A stretch of 64,000 nucleotides of DNA from Salticus scenicus (GCA_963930645.1 OZ005652.1:321666238-321730237), one strand, 5' to 3'; positions 36,157 to 48,018 are shown, numbered from the stretch's first letter. The notes: generated from the letters alone by a model not told the origin. Program-made: numbers and translations.

Positions 36157-36521
36157 GTAATGAATGTCATGGAAGTGGTGTGTTGCCTAGTCAATCTTCT
36201 GTTCATTCAACTCCTAATAACTTAAATACATCTAGTAATAACACTCTATTGTACGAAAGTTTCTACCCTAAAATGTGTAGCTTTAAATATAAACTTTGTA
36301 ATAATTTACGTTGTAAATTATGTCCCGTTTCAGATCCAACACAAATCGATAATTCACATAAAAATAAGATTTTTTGTAAAACTTTCAATTGTATATATAA
36401 ACTTACTTGTAAAAAATGTAATTTTAGTTATATAGGACAAACTAAAAACTTTCTTAACATTAGAATCAATTTACACCGAAGTCAAATTAATCATGTCAAT
36501 ACTAAAAATCCCCCCCCCCCC
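36147..36521 (+). pseudogene. Cys-rich finger and GIY-YIG endonuclease, N-terminal part
   Basis: The frame contains eight Cys in CX6C, CX4C, CX2C, CX4C and CX2C spacing between about 36276 and 36420, then IYKLTCKKC and SYIGQT, the GIY and YIG halves of the nuclease motif, followed by the Arg of NIRINLHR. GIY-YIG enzymes nick DNA and in Penelope-like elements prime reverse transcription at the target. A Cys-rich finger before the motif fits PLE endonucleases. The frame is lost in a run of 12 C (36510-36521); the rest of the domain continues in the next frame. Confidence 0.8.
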
Positions 36522-37957
36522 TTCTCTAGAAATTAAACACTTTTCAGATCACGGTATTGAAAACATGATTGATAGAATAATAGACATTGTCAGTAATGAA
36601 AATACTCGTAAATGGTGGGAGAGTTTTCATATGCATCAATTTAAAACTTTATTTCCATTTGGGTTAAATACTCAAGTTTTTGACAAAACTGTTTCCATTT
36701 CATCTGTTATAAACAATAATAATCCATTAATTAATGATTCTACATCTCTGAATGATCAAACCAAAGTTAAACGACATCGCAGGGGTGGTCGTAGAAATAA
36801 ATGTTCTTTAGATTTTACAAAAACCACTTTAACAAACTTAGTTAACAAGTTAAAACAATTTCAATTGATAAAAACAAATTGGATTAAAAACTTCGTTTAT
36901 AGTATAAGAATTAAACTTATTAAACATATGTGGCATTACTGCCAAGATGTTATTCAAACCAATACAGATTTGAGTACTACAGTTTATGCTATAGTATTAG
37001 AACACCTTAAGGTTAGAGCTATTCAATACAATATCGATTTAAAATATAATGACAATCAAATTACTTATTCTAAAGAATTCTGTATCTTTAATTTTTACAA
37101 TAAATCTTTTAATTATATTCCATTTGCAAACATTTTTAGAAATATTAAAAAATCTTTTCCGTTAAATAATATAAATATAAGTGCAGCTTTTAAATATGAA
37201 ACCCCTCTTGGTAGATCAATTTTTAACTATAATGAAATCTCACGCAATTTAAATTGTAATTCTCCACTTCAATGTTGTTGTAAACCGGATTCTATAGGTT
37301 TTGACAATAATCATAATCATATTGTAACTGGTAATTTAGATATTGTAAAGAATTCTACTTTAAAAAAATTTATGAAATTGGGCACAAATTTTAAAATTGA
37401 AAAAAACCGAAATATTAAAACTTCTATTACAACTAATCTAGACTGTTTCATATATAAAATGGCTGTAAAATATAGTTTACCATTATGTTCATTTGATGAA
37501 TGGAAAGATAAATTTATAGTGCATTTTCTTAGTTATTATCCACATCAATATACAGGCCAACATTTAAATATGCGTTTATTAAAATGTGCTATTAATGATC
37601 TACAAAATAATTATGTAATTTCCTATTTAGATAAAGTTGCATCTAATTATGCTTTTACTTGTAAAAAATATTATTACGATTTATTAATTCAGTCTTATAA
37701 TGACATCAATTTATATAAACCTTTAAATGTCAGTGAACGTGAAATTAAAAATCGAATTACTGCTTTATATAAAAAAACTGGTCTTACAATCAAGAATTTT
37801 AAATTTCCCTACTTAGCTCTCATTCCCAAATTACATAAAAACCCTATCAAGTTTCGTCCTGTCACAATAGCATGTAATACATATCTTACTCTAGCTAACG
37901 ACAAACTGTTAAAAATTTTAAATAAACTAATTGACAAATTTAGGATCGATGGCTGTT
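36522..37957 (+). pseudogene. GIY-YIG C-terminal part, basic linker and reverse-transcriptase N-terminus
   Basis: After the C run, LEIKHFSDHG and KWWESFHMHQ...FPFGLN match the usual end of the GIY-YIG domain. A strongly basic KVKRHRRGGRRNKC patch (around 36760) could be a nuclear-localisation or nucleic-acid-binding segment. A long Asn/Lys-rich linker of roughly 330 residues follows, then the early reverse-transcriptase motifs KFPYLALIPKLHKNP and FRPVTIACNTY near 37800-37880. The frame runs into a stop just after a run of 8 T (37956-37963). It connects the endonuclease to the polymerase, giving the permuted order. Confidence 0.8.
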
Positions 37958-38767
37958 TTTTTTGTTAAAAATAGTTATAATGTAGTTAAATTAATTTCAA
38001 ATAGCACAGTTAAAAAAGTTGTAAGTTTTGATTTTGCTGATTTATTTAATACTATAGACATTCAGATTTTATTTCAGGTTTTATTAAATTACTTTGAACA
38101 ATATGATTTACAAGAATTCATTATATTTCTAAAATTTAAAGCCCTTTTGACTATCGTCTTAAATGAAAACATTTTATATAATGGGATTGGATATTACCAA
38201 CAAATTTACGGTATTCCTATGGGGGGAGGATGTTCCTCTGCCCTTGCAGATATCTATTTACATCATTATGAATTTGGTACTCATTTTTTAAATGAAATTT
38301 TGTATATAAGATATGTAGATGATATTCTAATTGGATATGAACAAGAAGAATTTAAACTAAATTTTTATTTTTACCCCAATAATTTAAATTTAATTGAAAC
38401 TGAACCTAACAATGATTATAGTGTTGATTTCTTAGACCTTAATATTTGTATTAATAATGAAACAATAGTAATTAAAATCTATGATAAACGTGATGCTTTT
38501 AAATTTAAAATTAACCGAATTTCTCCTTGGTCTTCTTGTTTACATAAAAATATATTCAGAAATATTATAATTAACCAACTTATTCGATGCAGTCGAATTT
38601 TTACTTATAGTTATGACAGTGACTCTTTTGTAGTTAATTTTATACAAATTGCCATAGATAATAATTATCCTCTTTATTTTCTGTTAAATATTCTTAAACA
38701 ATATTACCAATTAGATTATATTACTTGTAAATCACGTTTTTTGATTCGTTTATCAATTCGATTTTAA
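37957..38767 (+). pseudogene. Penelope-like reverse transcriptase, catalytic core
   Basis: The frame contains FDFADLFNTID (motif A Asp), QIYGIPMGGGCSS (motif B), RYVDDILIGYE (motif C, catalytic Asp pair), VDFLDLNICI and SPWSSCLHKN. It ends at TAA 38765-38767. All catalytic residues I can identify are present. RNA-templated DNA synthesis at the nicked target is the expected role. The domain is out of frame with the upstream part only because of one extra T relative to the minus-strand copy at 34856-35897, so this copy is either recently broken or affected by a homopolymer error in the sequence. Confidence 0.85.
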
Positions 38768-39141
38768 GGTTTCTTCCTTTCACTAACTGTAACTTTCATT
38801 AACTGTTTGTTTCTAAGTTTGAATTGTGTTGAATGGGTGGCATATTGCTTCATGATTTTTCTTGTATGTCGTTTTAAATTGTGATTTGGTTTTTCTTATA
38901 AATTGTTTTAAAGGTTTTTATTTGGGATTTATTCCTTATTTTACCATTTTCATGTAAGTTTATTCTAAGTTTTGACAAAGTATCTGGTATCCGGGAGTGT
39001 TGACCGGTCGTAAAACATGTTTAACCGGAGTGGGGTGGTCACAACTCCCCCCTGCCATTTAGATACTTTTGTCTCCATTTTTTCTTTCGCTCCTCTTAAG
39101 TTAGATATGTTGATGTTTTTCTTTTTCATTCTATTTAGATT

Positions 39142-39144
<3 letters not shown>
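38768..39144 (+). other. 3' untranslated region of the Naiad-type element
   Basis: Nearly identical to the complement of 34478-34855. It contains a GC-richer patch (gaccggtcg, accggagtggggtgg) at about 39000-39050. Both copies end at the same attctatttagattta point; in this copy TA repeats follow directly. Confidence 0.8.
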
Positions 39145-39180
<36 letters not shown>

Positions 39181-39211
39181 GGAGAGACTTTTTTTTTTCT
39201 TTTTTTCTCTC

Positions 39212-39240
<29 letters not shown>
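39142..39240. repeat. (TA)n(GA)n and poly-T/CT tract
   Basis: TA repeat, then GA repeat, then T/CT-rich sequence, directly at the 3' end of the retroelement. Confidence 0.9.
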
Positions 39241-39248
<8 letters not shown>

Positions 39249-39659
39249 TTTATATATCGGAATCAGATTTAGGTAGAGTCCTAAACAGTAATAAATTCGG
39301 GGTATTTAGATATTATCCTTTCAAAAGATAAACTAGAGACGGTTTTGGTGGTTTTTCACTGGAGCTTATTTTCGTAAATAATTAAAATTAAATTACGTTT
39401 AATTACTCGAACTCCAGTATTTTGTTATAAAAGAACACGGTTAAATTTTATTTATTTATTTATTTTCAGTATTGCATATTTATCACGACATTTGACCGCA
39501 TTTTTTGATCTGGCGAATACGGTAAATTTGAAAATAAGTGCATTTGGAAACATCGATCACTAGGCAGGTGAATATTGACTAGTTAATTTTATAATGAAAA
39601 AAAAAAAACTGTTTCAAAGCACAAAATGATAAAATAATCGATATAAATTTGTTTGACGG

Positions 39660-40255
39660 TTTAAACTGCAATTTGGTTCTGGGTGGAAAATCGCACATCG
39701 GAATGAGATGAGCGCATGTTAAAAAGACTATGTTTAAAAAATCGATGTGCAGCATATTCAGAATTTACAAGAATTTGGGAAAAGAATTTCTTCAAAAACA
39801 GTGTAGCGATGATTAAACGAAGCAGATTTAAAAACCACACGATCTGCACAAAATCTATTATAAACAAAAATAATTAAGGAAACAAGACTTTAGTTGGTCA
39901 AAATATTTTTTTAAAAAGTCAGTTTATTATTAAACTCCAGTTTTTTTCTTTGATGACAAATTCATCTTATTTGGAGCTGACAGAAACAAGCTAATCGGAC
40001 GACAAAAAAAGTGAGCAGTTGAAAGAAAATTGCACTCTTAACACAGCGAAACATACTTCGTATATTATGATATGAGGTGCATAACTTTTGAAAGAGTTGG
40101 GGAAATTTTGTGCTCAAGGATCAAGTAACTCGAAAAAATACAGGGCTATTATAAAAGAAAGTGTTTATCCGACTTTTTTGGCGTTATCTCTAACATTTTC
40201 GCAACCAATATTTCAAGATACACCTTGCCACACTTCCGCTGTGGTAAGCTTATTT
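39660..40255 (+). pseudogene. Second Tc1-like transposase fossil
   Basis: Translated fragments in several frames keep Tc1 order: LNEADLKTTRSAQN (about 39805-39850, like the region before the catalytic core), DDKFILFGADRNKLIGRQKK (about 39950-40010, like the first catalytic segment), then SKKYRAIIKESVYPTF and FQDTPCHTSAVV (40130-40245, like the KY..iL and QQDNAPCHT segments). Stops and frame changes separate them, and in the last segment the expected QDN is QDT. No terminal repeats were found around it. It is unrelated at sequence level to the copy at 21060-21910. Confidence 0.7.
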
Positions 40256-40330
40256 GATTTCAATTTGAAATCAATTAATGAATTTGAAATCAATTAATTT
40301 GAAATCAATTTGAATTTGCTTATTTGAAAT
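40256..40330. repeat. Short tandem repeats of a ~15-bp aatttgaaatcaatt word
   Basis: The word recurs about four times with small changes immediately after the transposase fossil. Confidence 0.7.
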
Positions 40331-41639
40331 TTACGTACCTTTACTCATGAGCACTTATTAATCTGTATGTAATCATTATTTTATTCACATTAAGATAAAT
40401 TTTGCAAAAAAAAAAAAAAAAAAAAAAAAAAAATAAGATTTTTTTTTTCCATGACTTGGATTAAGACCGATCGCAATACGATCAAAAATTTTTACTCTAT
40501 AAGGAGTAGAAATTCCAAATTTGCAGCCTACCATTTTGAAAAAATATATAAACAAAAATATTTACGGTGTTTGACACAATAAAAGTTGTTACGCATTAAA
40601 ACAGTAATTGCATATAAAGATGGAATAACTCAGTACTGAATAGTATTTGTTATTTAGTACTTGTTTGCATATAACAATAAATAGTTATTTCATATTTTAA
40701 CCATAATAGAATACAAAGTATAAATAATACTTCTATTGTATTATTATTTAAGATTTTTAATAGAACAGGTTTGTTTAATATTATTTGTTATATTATTTTA
40801 AAAAATGAAGTTTTATGTCGGTTTTTATTGAGAATTTTGTGAAAAATTCTAAAAATAGTTAATAAATTACAAATGTACATAGGTATCGTTTTATCTGTTC
40901 AGTAATATGGCAATATAATAATACTGTTTGTTTCAATACTCATTTTTAAAATTACTATAAATAAAAAAGTTATAAGAAAATATTTTTAAAAAAGTCTCTC
41001 TCTCTTTCTCTCCTCAGAGTAAATAATTAAAACTCGCATAATCAGATCATGCGTCTATTGAGCTGATTTAGCTGTAGAGTTTCATTCAAGAATTTTTGTG
41101 ATATTTTTAATCATTAATAATATCAAAATTTATTTTTAAATACACTTTTGTCAGCGTTATTTTTTTTTACACTTTTTCTTGTCATGTAATCCGATTAGGA
41201 AAAGTAATACGAAACTGTATATTTTCATGTTTACACTACCAACGACGTTAATCGACGGTGATCAGAATCTCAGCCTATAGTTATATTTAAACATTTCTTA
41301 CTGAGAATCGTGTCATTAATTTAATGATACTGTGTGATGCCATATATTGATAAAAAGCACATACCGTTGTGGAGGTTATCATATGAAGGTCTCTTTTACA
41401 TGTTTTTAATAGCATTGTAAAGCAACGTCATTGACAGAAAAACTTTTCGGTGTGAGTTTAAACTTAAGTAAGTTATTTTAAGTGTTAAAAATGAAGTATA
41501 ACTTAAAAATTTTCGACAATTATGTAATATTTTGGACTGCGGTTTTATTGTTAAGAATCTTTTTCATAATTTGATTAAATGTGACAGCAAAGCTAAAAGA
41601 ACCAATTTACTGTTAAATCACACTTCTCAAAATCTTCCT
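40331..41639. other. Gene-free AT-rich stretch
   Basis: Contains an A run of about 27 near 40406-40432. No gene recognised. Confidence 0.5.
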
Positions 41640-42345
41640 GTCCCTCGACTCCAAGGGGGGGGGGGATTTCGTAAACTCCCGTTACTATAAGTGTCGGATA
41701 CATATAAACAATTTACACACCAAATTTCGTGGTCGCAGATCCCATAGATTTACCAAGACAAATATAGCGCTAAAATTGAGGTCTGGAATTTGCTCCTTCA
41801 TACCTCCCCCCCCCCCCCATAAAAAAAAAAAAAATAATAATAATAATAATAATAAATAAAATTGAAAATCACAAAAAAAAAAAAAAAAAAAAGAAAGGAA
41901 ATCTGTTTTGGGAAAACTCCTAAAGAAGACACATGACTATTTTCAATACCTTTGTACCATTTTTAGTAGAGTTTTACTCAAAAATCCGGAATTTCTGAAA
42001 TTTCCCCCCAAAAAACGATTTTTCCCTCTTTCCCTTAAGAACCAAGAATTCCAAAATCGTACATATGTTTTATTTATACTCAAGTCTAGTCTCCTCATGT
42101 GTAATTTCTTCACCGTGAAGTAATTTGGGGCCGAGTTATGCTTACAAACTTATTTCGCTTCCTGCCGCCCAGTGGGGAAGGGCGGAAGAATTTCCATAAA
42201 TACCGTTACTTTAGGTTCCGGATACATATATACAATCCAAGCACCAATCTTTGTGATCACAGCTCTTATAAATTGCCCAGGACAATTTTAGCGCTAAAAG
42301 GGGTGTCTTGAATTTGCCCTCGTAACACACACCTCCCCCCCCCCC

Positions 42346-42376
<31 letters not shown>

Positions 42377-43335
42377 TATAATGTATGGCAGATCACAAAA
42401 AATGAAAAATTGGTTTTGGAAATATCTTAAGAGATGAATGGCTGTTTTTAACATCTTGGTTCCACACACTTGGTAGAGTTATACTCAAAGATCCGGAATT
42501 TACAAAATTTCCCGCCAAAAATCGATTTTCCCCTCCCTCCCCTTAAAAATCGAAATTTCCAAAATCGCAGATAGTGTTTTATTTGTACTCATGTGTAGTC
42601 TCCCCATGCGCAATTTCTTCACTGTGAAGTCTTTTGAAGCCGAGCTATGCTTCGGCTCTCTCCTATTGCCTCCTCTATGCTTTTGCCTTCTATCCCTCTA
42701 AGCGGGAAATGGGGGTTAATTTTGATAAATCCCGTTACTTTAGGTGTCGGATATATATAAACAATCCAAACACCAAAATTCGTGAGCGCAGCTCCCATAG
42801 ATTTCTCAGGACAAATTTAGCGCTAAAAGAGGTGTGCCAATTTTGCCCCCTCGTAAACCCCTCTCCCCTGAATCACAAAAAACTAAAAATGCATTTTTGC
42901 AAATATCCTAAGGAAGTCGCATAGCTTTTTTCAACATCTTTGTTCCATTTTTGGTACAATTCTACTCAAAAATTCGGAATTTGCGAAATTTCCCACCAAA
43001 AATCGATTTTTACCCTCCCTCCCCTTAAAAACTGAAAATTCCTAATTCGCAAATAATGTACGTTTTATTTACACTCATGCCTAGTGTCCCCATGTGCAAT
43101 TTCTTTACCCTGAAGTATTTTGTAGCCGAGTTATGCTTATAAAAGTGATTCTGACTCCCCCCCCCCCAGGAGAGAACGGGGGAATATCGAAAAGGTTGAT
43201 AAATATAATTTTAAGTTGGGTAAAGACTTAAATTTCTGCCAAGCACCATTGAATTCCGAGGAGAAGTTCTCACGTGATACCAGGACAAATATAGCGTTAC
43301 ATACAGACACAACGACACACACACAGAGAGAGAGA
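41640..43335 (+). repeat. Tandem array, about three units of ~500 bp plus partial units
   Basis: Each unit runs through cccgttact..aggt/agtgtcgg, a C tract followed by poly-A, an aaatttccc.ccaaaaa.cgattt segment, and a gcaatttcttcac.gtgaagt block. Anchors near 41983, 42490 and 42971 give spacings of about 507 and 481. The units are diverged, and each holds a variable C/A homopolymer region. The final partial unit ends with a CA/GA tract near 43310-43335. The short frames within it are not consistent between units. Confidence 0.8.
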
Positions 43336-44469
43336 CAAAATTATCTGAAGTCATTTTTGGCTTTCATGGTGTGTGAAACATGAAGACATTGTAAAAGTTT
43401 TTGATTCTGACAAATTTACAGACAAAAGTCTGATTTTATTAATATAGATCTGAAGAGAGAGGAAGGTTAAAATTTCAACAGATTAAAAAAAAAAAAAAAG
43501 ATCTTAAAATTTCATTTTTTTTTAATGCAGATATTGGTTTAAACGTTAAAAAAGTTTACTTGTTTAATTATTATTAAAGCGTATCAATTTAAAGCCAGTA
43601 CATAGATGAAGGCAAAGAGTTGCAATATTACGATTTTCACCGACAATTTCATCAATTTAAGCTATTCAGCGAAAAACTAACTTCATTTTTAACTACTTTG
43701 TTTTGGTTATATATGGAGATGCTTCACTAAATGTTGAAGAAAAAATGATAATAGATTGAACCAAATCTATATTTAGATAATTTATAAATATATAAAAATT
43801 AGCATTTGAATAATGGACTGTTTTGTGTTTTCGGTGTCAAAATATAATGCAATTTTCCCAGATAATTTTCTTTAGTTGATTTAATTTTAGTTTTAATTGC
43901 TTCTAACTTTCTATTGGGATTAATTTTAATATTAAGGCGACTTTTATGCTAATTTTTTTAACAGACATGTGACTTATTCAATTAAATATAAATCTGATTA
44001 ATTAGTAGGTTTTTTTCTTATATATATTTATAATATTTCTTTATTATAACGGTGTCAATATGCATATATATACATGATGGGACCGTTACGTGCCATATTT
44101 AAAATTATAAGTAACAACATACAAACTTTTATCAACAATATTAAGAAATATTCATAAACTACATACCCAATAAACTAACACAAATTCATCACATTGTAAA
44201 AGAAGAAAGAAATATAATTGAAAACAAAATATTATAACTTTGCAAAATAAAGCTTTAACATATTTTTATAACACAATAAAATAAGTGAAATTGCTAACAT
44301 TTAGCTAATAAAAATAATATGACGTTGGTTAAATGAAATTAACCAATGCATTAAAATGTGTTCCATTATGAATAAGAATACTTTCCAAAATGAAAATAAT
44401 TCACATAAAATTACACGTAGAAAAGGCATTAACATTAATCTTGCAGTAGCTCCATATTTCATTCGAGTA
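43336..44469. other. Gene-free AT-rich stretch
   Basis: No supported gene or repeat boundary recognised. Confidence 0.5.
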
Positions 44470-44600
44470 TCATACATTATTGACATACAATATTGTCATA
44501 CATTCAATATTGTCAAATATGCAATAGAGGAAAATTGTCATACATATAACATTATGATGTCATAGATAAAATATTGTCATACACAATATTTCATCATCAG
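44470..44600. repeat. Cluster of attgtcatac words
   Basis: The words attgtcataca, attgtcaaata and attgtcatacac occur four times in about 115 bases at irregular spacing. Confidence 0.7.
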
Positions 44601-45016
44601 TGTCCCACAGGAACCTTTGCCTTTCATCAGCGGAGGAATTCCATCTATAGCTTTCTTTAAACATTGATGATTTTCATTCGTATATTATCCTAATCCTCCA
44701 AATTGCATATAAGTTTTGCATTACCTTTATCAAGATAATCTCTTGTCGGCACATCCATGATAAAATAAATAAATAAGTGTTGGCAGTCATATTTGACTGA
44801 AGTAATTTAAATATATATATAGAGAGAGAGAGAGAAATTTTTAAGTAAGATAACAAAAAAAATATATTGAAATTTAAGTAAGGTAATAAATAAAATATAT
44901 AGAAATTTAAATAAGATACTTTCTGCATTTCTATAGTCTATACGCTCTTCCCACCTGGCCTTGGGCTTATGCCAACTTCAAACTCAAAAGGGTAAGTCAC
45001 CAGGAAGGGTGATAAC
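44601..45016. other. Gene-free stretch
   Basis: Short TA/GA microsatellite at 44812-44835; otherwise nothing recognised. Confidence 0.5.
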
Positions 45017-47556
45017 TAGGGTTGTGCCTGATCGTGAAAAAATATTATGTCCGAATACGGATATAAATACGGATATCAGTTATTCTGTATTCTCGGATAC
45101 GAATAATACGATCTTTTGTTTCTAGATCCGCGGATACGGATACGGATCTTTCAAAAATATATAATATATAAATATGTAACATTTTTACTTCTATTAGCCG
45201 AATACCGTAGGTAATGGAAGCATTGTATTCAATAAAAAAAATCGGCAGCAATTTTTCGCATGTTTTACGTGTTTTAAAGTGTCTGAGTCCAAAAAAGAGG
45301 TTTTTAGAAAATTGTCATTGTGTTTATGTGTGTGTGTGGAGGGGTGATGAATCTTCTGAAAATCAGATGTGCGAAACGAAACAAGATTCACGACGAAACT
45401 TCATATTTAAGACAGGTCCAGTATACAGATTTTGCCAACTTTTGGTGAAAATTGAAATACCGAAAATCTGACAAGGAAAACCAAAAAGAATACAAATCTG
45501 CATATCAAAAACGGTTCTAAAATGTATATATTTTTAATGTTGTTACATAAAACCTCTTTTAGATATCCTTCCCTGTGCATAAGTCGGTTTCTTGAGAAAA
45601 ATTGATAGACATCCTGAATAAGTGAATTTTAGATCTCACCTGTTTGTTTCTTAAAAAACGGCTCAACGTATTTTCATCAAATTTGCCATATTAGCATCTT
45701 TTTTGACGTCTCTATGTATATAATTTTTGTTTTCCTGTATGTTTGTCCCAATGTAAAATTACGGGGTCCAAATGTTTTTTAGAGGTTTTGCCTGGAATCT
45801 CTGCTGCGGGACTTTCCCCATAATATTGCTTGGATTTTTCTGATTGTGTACATTGTAACTGCAGTAAGGTTAATCCCGGCACAAACGTTATCAAAAGGCG
45901 ATTTGTTCCTACATCTTTCACTGCCGCTTCTTATAGCGTGGGAGACCTATCTCTGGTGGCCTTTGAATTTATTTATTTTATTTTATTTTTTAATAAACGT
46001 TCCTGAGGAGGGTCCTAGAATAGCTAGAATCGCTCGACACTGCTTCTAGAGTGGTGAGCGGCTCCTCGTCCCTGTCTAAATAGATGACCTTATTTAGACA
46101 ATTCAACTTTAGATCTCGGAAATCAGCGCTTCATTAAAATGGCTCCACCGATTTTCTTTTAACTAGCCATATAAACTTTTTTTATATGTTTTATGACGTA
46201 TGTATTAGTTTTCCATTATATTAAAATTGTTAGACATGTGATTGATTAGGTCAATTTTATGTCTTCTGACCACTCTCTCTCTAAAAATATTTTATTATAT
46301 GTTTATGTCTTCTTTTTGTGCATTTCCTACAATATACATTTTTTAAATAAAGATTTCATTCATATACCACTCATTATTTCGGTAAATATTTTTAATTCTT
46401 TCCACACTATCTACCAATGAGTATTAGGACTCCTCTTCGGAACAAACTTTTACTGAAATGTATGAGGTATAACATATTCTTTATACTCCCAAAGATTCAA
46501 GATAATTCCTGCAGTTTTATTCTAGGTATTTAACAAAACGTCTAAATTAGAAAGTGTCCAAATACATTTTGGTAAATATATACTTAAGATAAAAGTGTTT
46601 TAATATGAAAATTTTCGACTTCCTGTTTTTGGCGGGTTTGCTGATTTTAAAATTTTCTGAAGACTGCTTAACCATTTTTAGAAAGCGCCTATATGTCTGG
46701 TGTATGTAAATTGGCAAAATTTTGTAAGATCCGTATCTCACGAAAAAATGCATGAGATGTCACAAAACTTTATATTTGCTTGGATCGCAATTTGGAACCA
46801 TATTAATGGTACTGATTAGATTTTAGTATATCGCACTGTAGGTGGCACTGTTATGCTGCGATAACCCCCATGTGCGGAACAGTATACATGTCCTGCACAT
46901 CATGTCCTACATCTAAGTTGGTTAATATAAAAAAACTATGCCGATTTAATTAGTGTGCATATCGGTTTATAGGTAGTGCTACTATGTTGTATGTTTTTCT
47001 ATTTCCTTGAAGGCAATATCATAACTCTTAATAAAGACATCAAACTTGACATATAAAAATGGTAATGTGTAACGCTATGCTGAACCAATTTCAGTGCATA
47101 TCAACCGATAAGTATTGCTATTATGCAGCCTTTTTCATGTTTTACGTAATCTTCCAACCAATTGTTATATCAGAATAATACAAAAGAATCTTTTGTGATG
47201 GCCGTAGCACAATAGTTCTTCTCCCCTGGAAATCATGACATCATAATCTTGCTGTACTTTTACTGCCATATATATAACAAAAATTATTAGCTGATATTGC
47301 ATGCATGCTACCAACTGTAAAATTTAACATTGGTTTAAAAAATTTGTGTATTTCATTGAAAAGATTAAATTAATAAGAAAAGAAATTATTATACTATTTC
47401 TGCATTAACGATTTATAACAGTTTCTTTCTAATTTCCATAAAATTTCTATAAAAGATCCGTATTAGATCCGTTGAAGAAAAAAAAAACGGATACGGAAAT
47501 TTTTTTTTGCATTGATGCGGATACATATACGGATACGGAGCTACAGCACATGTCTA
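45017..47556. mobile_element. hAT-like DNA transposon, apparently without transposase
   Basis: The left end TAGGGTTGTGC and the complement of the right end TAGACATGTGC form short inverted ends. They are flanked by gtgataac (45009-45016) and gtgaaaac (47557-47564), an 8-base duplication with one mismatch, as expected for hAT. Both ends carry repeated ggatacggatac-type words in the first and last ~120 bases (45050-45150, 47450-47545), resembling hAT subterminal motifs. I found no transposase in the 2.5-kb interior, which is AT-rich with a GC-richer part at 45700-46100. Confidence 0.65.
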
Positions 47557-47564
47557 GTGAAAAC

Positions 47565-48018
47565 AAATAACTATTAATGATGCAGTTTTAAAGAAAAAAA
47601 AAAGGGCAGATTGAATCCAGGTAGCTTCTTAAAATAGAAATTTAATTAATTTACAATAATTTCTAATTCCTACTCCGTTTCATAAAACTTTTAAAAATTT
47701 GCATAATTTTTACATAAATCCTATGTTATTAAATGGCCACTACACTTGTCATTGTCATGAATTTTTCAAACATGTGCCAATTTTTTAAAGTTTGATGTAT
47801 TTAAGATATATATAGAACTTAGTATTAATAAACAGAATTTTTTTTTTTTTTAACAAATTATTTTTTCAATTCGACTTCTTCATATATAGTATTATCGTTT
47901 ATATTTATTAAACATATCATTATATTTTGCATTTATTCAATAATCATTACCATTTGCTTTTATTATGTACAACCTTTCACTTGAATGGTTGGTTGTGTGG
48001 CTTAAAGCCGATTAAATA
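47565..48018. other. Gene-free AT-rich stretch
   Basis: Nothing recognised between the hAT-like element and the MITE. Confidence 0.5.

Larger units (their letters stand above)
35905..39144 (+). mobile_element. Near-full-length Naiad-type Penelope-like retroelement
   Basis: Upstream GIY-YIG endonuclease with Cys-rich finger, a basic linker, then a Penelope-like reverse transcriptase, followed by a ~375-base 3' untranslated region ending at a TA microsatellite. In canonical Penelope elements the GIY-YIG domain lies after the reverse transcriptase; the N-terminal position seen here is the defining permutation reported for the Naiad clade, which is common in invertebrates. The exact 5' boundary is unknown and lies between about 35900 and 35986. 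The coding region is broken by two clear frame changes and perhaps a third. Confidence 0.85.

Noticed and set aside
35900..39144. Hammerhead ribozyme in the Penelope-like element
   Set aside because: Such ribozymes are known from these elements, but I found no ctgatga core paired with a gaaa segment in the 5' or 3' untranslated parts.
45712..45921. Minus-strand 69-codon frame with an HWDKHTG patch
   Set aside because: The patch is too short to assign to any transposon protein and the frame ends in non-coding sequence of the hAT-like element.
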